Assembly: GCA_014084085.1 (NCBI GenBank)
Contig: NPFB01000187.1
Span: 4,317-60,924 of the forward strand
Length of the DNA stretch: 56,608 nucleotides
Source: Hondaea fermentalgiana
Lineage: Eukaryota > Sar > Bigyra > Thraustochytrida > Thraustochytriidae
Direction of reading: 5' to 3'
Shown here piece after piece: positions 50,901-56,608 of the stretch (its first letter is position 1; each line of letters starts with the position of its first letter). The translations under genes and the position numbers were made by a program. The notes below the pieces were generated by a model. That model was not told the origin of the DNA, did not search any database, and saw only the letters and a list, made by a program, of their open reading frames with translations.

Positions 50901-52407
50901 AAGACTAGGCTTTTGGTATCATCATTGGCCTCGCAAGCGTGAAAGAGAGCTGTTTTGCCCATGCTGTCGCGGGCATCGGCTCGCACGCCGCCAGAGAGGA
51001 GTCTTTTTGCAGCAGGAATGTCGAAGCTTCTGCACGCCTTCATGAGCGGAGTAAGGCGCTTTGCGTACAGCTTATGATTGCGCTGGAGAGCGGCTTTCAG
51101 CTGAGGGGTATTGATGTCCAGACTGTGCGGTTGACGCGAGAGTGAGTGAGTGAGTCGTGTGCTGGCGCCATCACCCTTTGATTGACAGTAACTTACACTA
51201 GAGTCTGTAGCGTGCTGTTCTTTGCAAGTACGTCTGTCAGCGCCACAGTTCCGTCCTGGCTGATCTTGTTACTCTGGAGACTGCGTGCACGATTAGGTGA
51301 GTTGCTTGTTGTCTGTGGGGTTATGCATGCTTGGTGCAACGTACTTGAGCGTATGCAGCGTGACGTTTCGCGAGAGCGCGGTTGCTAAAGGCGTGGCGCC
51401 TTCGTCAGCAATGGCGTTCTCAGAAAGGCTGGGTTATTGAATTTTAATTGGCATGTCAGTCGATCTCTTGCTCGGGCACAGGGTAGAAAACATATCGGCG
51501 ATTACTTACTCGAGCGTCTGCACAGACTTGTTCCTTGCGAGGCCGATTGCCAGCCCCGCGGCACCCTCGTCGCCAATTCTGTTGCGTGCAAGGCTGTATT
51601 TGGAAGTATATGCGACGTCATTTTGGAACGGTTCGAATCTCTTGTGAGTTGCGTGGTTTTTGTTGCAAGGAGAAGGGCCCTTTGGGAACTTACGAAAGCG
51701 TCGATAGCGACTTGTTGCTCATGAGAGCGTTTGCCAGCGCCTTGGCGCCCACGTCCCCGATTTCGTTGTAGGACAGACTACGCAAGCTCTTGTCAGTTGT
51801 TGGTGCGCGCCCGGTGCAGGTGGACCTTGCGGCTTTATTATTAGTATGGAAGTAGCTTCCAAGAACGGACGAATCGAGACCAGTCTCGATTCTTCAGCCC
51901 TTGATGTCTTGTCCAAACTGATTAACCAGCAGGCTCGAGGCTCAATCTCTGCCCTGTTTCTGTACTGTAAACTTACGAAAGCGACTCTAGGGTCTTGTGA
52001 CCCGCAAGGACTTTGGCCAAGGCAGAGACGCCCACAGGGCCGATCTCTGTGCATGACAGACTATGTGTGTGCGAATGATTAGCAGTACGCGTTGATTGTC
52101 AGTGAGCGATTGCGGTGGGGTCGCTTTTCTCTTGATGTTACGTACTCGAGCGTCTTTAGCGACTCGTTCGCGGCGAGCGCGCCCGCGAGTGTCGTGGCAC
52201 CCTTGTCGCCAATCTTGTTGCTCCCAAGACTGTGTGTTCATTGGTTTTCGATGTCAGCGTGAAAAGCATGATGGCAAGCGCATCGGTTAGTGACAAGTGC
52301 ATATCTGGCACGGCTCGAGTTCGCTCGTTCACCTACTTGATTTCCGTCTCGCCCCGGGCCAGGGCTTTAGTGGCCCTTGCGACAGGGTCCTCACCTGAAG
52401 GCTCCAT
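47933..52407 (-). CDS. LRR-ankyrin-kinase-RBR E3 ligase fusion (eight exons)
   Basis: Modelled on the minus strand as 52337-52407, 52146-52229, 51977-52060, 51694-51777, 51510-51593, 51345-51428, 51197-51280, 47933-51122; total 3765 nt, 1254 residues. Exon 1 starts MEPSGEDPVARATKAL. Each of the six middle exons is 84 bp and encodes one 28-residue RNI-type repeat (e.g. LGSNKIGDKGATTLAGAL), with GTACGT, GTAAGT or (after exon 1) GTAGGT donors. The last exon has ankyrin repeats (about 215-290), a long helical region, and a protein kinase with HCDVKPEN (about 892), DFDGV in place of DFG (about 912) and YLAPE. A RING (CTICLDIF, about 1009) and an RBR RING2-like domain follow (CPRC...GCCALKCSKC...CAWC, about 1140-1184). 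Inference: a cytosolic sensor that couples phosphorylation to ubiquitin transfer. A paralogue lies at 56346. Kinase activity is not proven given the altered HRD and DFG. Confidence 0.75.
51197..52229 (-). repeat. Six 84-bp LRR exons of identical phase
   Basis: Exons 52146-52229, 51977-52060, 51694-51777, 51510-51593, 51345-51428 and 51197-51280 are each exactly 84 bp and begin with the third base of a codon. They share the core LxxNxIGDxGAxxLAxAL...NxSLxTL. Introns are 64-199 bp. Confidence 0.85.
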
Positions 52408-52699
52408 CCGTTTTGAATCGAGGTTTTCGAAAAAAAGCTCTTGTTGGTTTGAATTTTCCTGCCGTCAAGTCTTGAGCTTCAGCCAAGAGCGAGAAGCAAG
52501 ACGAGCCGAGCGCGTCAGAGTTCGTTCACCTCTTTTTCCTTCGCGAGCTGCAGCGAAGCAGCTTGCTCTTGACGAGCGCGCGCGAGAGGAGACCTAGCTC
52601 AGGCCTTGTTCGAGAAAACGACCAAGTCGGCACGGAACCCAAGGCAGACGAAAGGGCACGAAGGCAACCGCCCCGCCCCTTTTCGTTGCAGCAGTTGCG

Positions 52700-52759
52700 A
52701 GACGCAGCGAGGTCGAACAAGACGCAGTGGAGTCGAGCAAGACGCAGCGGAGTCGAGTG
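52700..52759. repeat. Three 20-bp tandem units
   Basis: Units at 52700, 52720 and 52740 all begin GACGCAG and differ at a few positions. They lie about 300 bp upstream of the LRR-kinase-RBR start. Confidence 0.7.
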
Positions 52760-53364
52760 AGGTCCAGCGAGACGCGAGACAGCGTTGCGCGTTTGCGGAG
52801 CGTTGCTGGCAACGTCGCGTCTTGGCCCACCTTTTCAGAACTTTTGAACGCTTGACTGTTTCCGCCAATGCCTCCAGTACATTTGGGAGGCAAGAAAGTG
52901 AAAGAGACGTCAGTGCCAAGTAGAAAGTTGTCTGGCGACGGTTGCCGACGTGAAGGCTGGACGTTATCGGCCAGGTCCCCAGCGCTAACTCCCGGTGGCC
53001 CAACGCACGAACGTTTGCGGCTGGGGAAATCGTAACAACGTCCGAGCATCTTCTTTCTTGGGTCATCTTAGCAAGCTCGTCGGTTGAAGACGGATGGCTG
53101 AATACGTTCGGGCCAGCCACTCCGGGACAATTTCATGAAGGCCGATCGTTCGTTGCAAGCTGGCGCAGAACTTTCCTCGTCTTTTGGGGTTCGCGCGTTC
53201 ACCTCATCATCGACGTTCTGCCTTTGCGTTTGCGCTTGATGCGCTGGCAGCGTGGCCTCTTTGCCGTTTTCAATTTTGGCGCATGGAAGCAGAGAGCAGT
53301 CTAAGTGAAAGAATGAATGGCTGATAAGAGTGCGTCATCCGATGGCTGCAAGGTCACGCATGCA

Positions 53365-53740
53365 CTTTTATCGAGATGAGCATAGGATCATTCGGCCCCC
53401 CTTTGTGGCTCGTTGATTGCTGCCAAGATCAAGGTGGCTCTCCCCCTTGAGAAGAGACCCGGGGATGCGAAACAACCAGCACACCAAGAACTTTTATCGA
53501 GATGAGCACAGGATCATTCGCCCCCCCTTTGTGGCTCGTTGATTGCTGCCAAGATCAAGGTGGCTCTCCCCCTTGAGAAGAAACCCTGAGATGCAAAACG
53601 ACCAGCACACCAAGAACTTTTATCGAGATGAGCATAGGATCATTCGGCCCCCCTTTGTGGCTCGTTGATTGCTGCCAAGATCAAGGTGGCTCTCCCCCTT
53701 GAGAAGAGACCCGGGGATGCGAAACAACCAGCACTCCAAG
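53365..53740. repeat. Three 126-bp tandem units (minisatellite)
   Basis: Units start at 53365, 53491 and 53617 with CTTTTATCGAGATGAGCA, giving a period of exactly 126 bp and only a few substitutions between copies. 126 is a multiple of three, but the frames across the units show no recognisable protein. Confidence 0.9.
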
Positions 53741-56345
53741 CGATGCAGAGGCCTCGTTTGCGTTGTAGCAGCGGTTTTACCTCTGGGTCTCTCGGCAATG
53801 CAACCGAAACTTGACATTCAGAAAGACGCTTGACCAAGAACAAGGCGTCTTTGTCTGCTTTGGGGCGCTGAAACCAGGTGCACATTTGTCCGAATCGCCA
53901 AGTGTAGGTTTGGGTAGATTGATGGCATCGGAATGGATTTGCTCAAGCTTGAGCATCACTCGCGCAATCATGACTTTTAGTGTCTTTGCTTCCCTCGACA
54001 ACCTGTGTTGCGTGCAGGACCGCGCAAGGCCGTGTATTCTGATTTTCCGCAAGGCGAATGAGATGAGGAGTTGCCCACGTGGTCTAATCAAATGCATGAT
54101 GACTTCGGAGGCTGGTCATTACCTTGCAGACGTCGCGATCTTGGCAATGCTACAAGGGTGGCGTGCGACACATGGGTGGACGACGCTGCCATTGCGTAGA
54201 CTGTGGCCACCACAAGGTGGTCGTAAGTTTTGATCTGCACTAAAACGCCGCTCCGTCAACGCGGAAAAAGAGATACACATACTCATTCACTCGCTTGACG
54301 ATTATTTGGCAACGTGTCAGTGCAAAACATGTAGCTTGGTTCGGCAGGAAGGAAAGTCTGCTCTTCTAGCGCTCAAGAGGCTTGGGACCATGTGAACATG
54401 CCATTGGTTCGGCTTGGGGCCTCCGCTCGTTTCGACTCACTCCTTTAGCCGGCCCGAAAAGGAGCACATTCAAATCGTGCTCAAGAGGCGTGCTCAAGTT
54501 CGATCAAAACCCGAATACCGACACCATGGGCGTCGATTTCACCAACGATTTTCCAGCGATCATGGAGAGTTCTTACAAGGTTGTACTGGGTGTACATTGA
54601 ACGCAAGGATAGCTGGGATCAAGCAGCGAGGTGACTGCGTAAGAACACCGTTCGGCACAGGTCGGCTCAGGGCCCTTTGCCGGTCGCCGACCCGGGACAG
54701 GTTTTATATCAAGATATGGCGCGCGCAAGCGGCGCGCGCAAGAGGCGACGCAACCGTGCAGCAAATCTTGCTCTCATAATCTAGGGCGCGCTTCCGGCAA
54801 AAAGATTGTGCAAAAAAACGCACTTTCGACAGTGGCAAGTCTGCCGCAGTCGAAGGTGAAGGAACTTGTCGAAGGTGAAGGAACTTTCGTCTTTTCTTCG
54901 TCGCTCATCACAATAACTTCGAGATGTGGAGATGAGACACTATCTGAAGAGACGGTGCCGCCCTTGCTCGCTTGTTCTCCGCGGCGGCGACTCGGAATAA
55001 GCTTACTCAAGCGCCGTCACGTTCACTTGCTGATAAAAGTTCACGCAATGTGGCGCCGCGCGCAGTCGCGTTCTTGCTGCTCGTGGAGCGCGCGTCCGCG
55101 ACTACAGGCGACAGTTGGACGGGCGGCTTCGGGTTCTACTCTGCTGCGCAAGACACCGCCCGGCCGGGTCGACGCGCGTTTGCAGCTGCACCTGCCAGAC
55201 GACGAGATGGGTTCCCACTTACTGCCTGATGCCCTGCTGCGTTCGACTTGCGAAGCAGCTCATAATTTGCGTTGCGCAGAATGCGTTGCGCGGACAAAGC
55301 ACCTGACAGTGAGCGCAAGAAGTTCGTTTTGCAGCCTGACTGACAGTGGGGGAAAGTAAATAAGCGCGACTGAGAGCACGTGCGCTTTCAGTTGTCCGCG
55401 TGCGGCGTGCGGCGTGCGGCGTGCGGCGCATTTGAAAAAGGTGAATCGTTGGCGTGTGTCCCGAGAATGTGCGCGCGCGCAGCACGTCACCTACAGTAGA
55501 TGGACATTCTCTTTTTCACGTCACTTCCGACGTGTTCAACGTCGTGTGAAGAGGGAAGCCCGAGCAAGCATGCGCGCACGAGAGCAGCTAGACAACCGTG
55601 GCCATGGCCTCAAGCAAAAACTGCCCAAATCTGTCAGCAGCAGGCCCGAGCTTTAAGCAGAAACGCAAATTCTATTCAACGAAAATATTCGACCTTTGCC
55701 GTAACCACGATCATTCTCAGCAAAAGGGCTGTCCAGTCTTACGTTTGAATGATATCTCAATACTGCCGCACCAACTTTGGCCATCCCAACTTCCTCTCAG
55801 CTCTAGCTTCCATGCCTTTGCACGTATCGCAAGTCCTCAACGTCGTCAGGAAACTCGCAGAGGTCATTGAAAAATGCCGAGGCACTCGGTCTCTACGCCA
55901 AAAATTCTTGTCAAACTTTTACAGCCCAAGCTCGGCGGGACGAACACCTCCATCCAAAAGATACTCGTGTTTTTTTTATTTATAAAAGATAAAAAATGGA
56001 AGAAAAAAAACACATTCACATGTCAACACCGGGACTTCGCGTGCAGTCCCCTATCACACTACTAACCCGGCCCTACGTGACTTTTCTGCTCAGTGCGAAT
56101 GAGATGAGGAGTTGCCCACGTGGTATGATCGAATGTGAAAAGCTTGAGAGTTTTGATCTTATATATTACTAGTTCAAAGTTGGCCACTTTCCCCAAAAGT
56201 ATGATCGTTGCGAAGCCGTGCGCCACGCGGCGGCGGCGCCGGGCAATCGCATGAATCCTTATGTAATAGTTGTCAGAAAACGTCTGGCCCCTCGAGAAGA
56301 CGTAAGTCGAACATGAGAAGCAAAGCGAAAACTGGTAACTATGTT

Positions 56346-56608
56346 TTAGGAAAAAGTAAAATTGTCGCCGACAACATCCGGGGTAAGGAGTGGGTGCAGC
56401 TTGGCCAGGACGTTGGCACGCATGCTTGTGCCTTCAATCTTTTCCGCCATGTAGCGACGAAGCCGTTGTGCACGAAGCCGAGCCCACGCTTGTTTTACAA
56501 CAGCAAAATCGCTAAAGAATGGATCTTCATCGCCAGCAGGCTTTGACGCGCATGTTGCAACGTGCTGATGACAAGCGTCTGCATCATTGCCTGTATCCTG
56601 CAGACACC
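56346..56608 (-). CDS. 3' end of a second LRR-kinase-RBR paralogue (partial)
   Basis: The last 86 codons plus TAA (56346-56348) of a gene entering from beyond the window. The readable C terminus, from a Cys/His segment (ACHQHVATC) through FFSDFAVVKQAWARLRAQRLRRYM to LLTPDVVGDNF, aligns without gaps through most of its length with the C terminus of the gene at 47933 (YFSDIAIVRQAWARIRAQRLRQYM, LLTPDIVGDNF). It therefore ends in the same RBR RING2 region and tail. Same strand and head-to-tail order imply a tandem gene array. Confidence 0.85.
   Translation of the reverse strand, partial: CLQDTGNDADACHQHVATCASKPAGDEDPFFSDFAVVKQAWARLRAQRLRRYMAEKIEGTSMRANVLAKLHPLLTPDVVGDNFTFS

Larger units (their letters stand above)
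52408..56345. other. Intergenic region between two LRR-kinase-RBR paralogues, with several repeats
   Basis: 3.9 kb. It holds three 20-bp units (52700-52759), three 126-bp units (53365-53740), a 19-bp word repeated at about 54848-54888, a GCGTGCG tract near 55398-55428, and one copy each (54054-54095, 56096-56137) of a dispersed 42-bp element. Short frames (e.g. 53811-54233, 55749-55985) have no recognisable domain; none is called. Confidence 0.5.

Noticed and set aside
53811..54233. 140-codon plus-strand frame and an opposing minus frame in the paralogue intergenic region
   Set aside because: No recognisable motif, partly next to the 126-bp repeats; insufficient support.
55749..55985. 78-codon plus-strand frame
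   Set aside because: Composition is not absurd for a protein but there is no domain, no partner exon and no context to support it.
1..56608. tRNA, rRNA, CRISPR, LTR retrotransposon or bacterial IS elements
   Set aside because: Looked for B-box-like words, array periodicity, reverse-transcriptase or transposase motifs and terminal repeats by eye; none was convincing.

Overview
The window reads as nuclear DNA from a GC-rich, intron-poor protist. My best inference is a stramenopile close to the thraustochytrids (Labyrinthulomycetes). Support: long uninterrupted coding exons, a few short introns with GTACGT/GTAAGT/GTAGGT donors, a mitochondrial calcium uniporter, a mitochondrial-type ferrochelatase, a PTS1-tagged peroxisomal hydratase, an actin-fragmin-kinase-like protein, many protist-style multidomain fusions, microsatellite-rich gaps between genes, and two 100-N scaffold gaps. 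No bacterial operon, CRISPR array or tRNA was recognised. The taxon call is inference only.

Layout. 1-3.1 kb: two tandem pentameric ligand-gated-channel-like genes (+); the first lacks exon 1 because the window opens inside its intron. 3.4-5.1 kb: membrane-anchored lipase (+). 5.8-6.3 kb: phospholipid N-methyltransferase (-). 8.6-13.6 kb: a 1643-residue protein joining a CARMIL-like PH/LRR half to a LARGE-type GT49 glycosyltransferase (+). 13.9-14.6 kb: ankyrin protein (+). 15.0-16.5 kb: EF-hand-containing MCU (-). 17.7-18.2 kb: polytopic membrane protein (-). 19.4-20.6 kb: two-exon peroxisomal hydratase 2 (+). 21.6 kb: gene cut by a gap (-). 23.2-29.3 kb: about 20 EF-hand-like motifs with an MABP-like domain and a RanBP2-type zinc finger (-). 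29.3-35.5 kb: repeat-rich, gene-poor. 35.5-37.9 kb: tandem cysteine-synthase fusion (+). 38.5-40.2 kb: BTB/T1-GTPase with a CaaX end (-). 41.0-42.4 kb: actin-fragmin-kinase-like (+). 43.1-44.3 kb: [2Fe-2S]-type ferrochelatase (-). 46.1-47.4 kb: secreted S1 protease (+). 47.9-52.4 kb: eight-exon LRR-ankyrin-kinase-RBR gene (-). 56.3 kb to the end: the 3' end of its paralogue (-).

The genes are not one pathway, but several themes recur: calcium (EF-hand MCU, giant EF-hand protein), lipid metabolism (lipase, PE methyltransferase, peroxisomal hydratase), and signalling fusions. The strongest candidate for something undescribed is the LRR/kinase/E3 gene at 47.9-52.4 kb. Each of its six LRR repeats sits in its own 84-bp exon of identical phase, and it belongs to a head-to-tail paralogue array. 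The LRR-GT49 fusion and the EF-hand MCU come next. Exon structures were worked out by eye from splice sites and reading phase and are not supported by transcript data.
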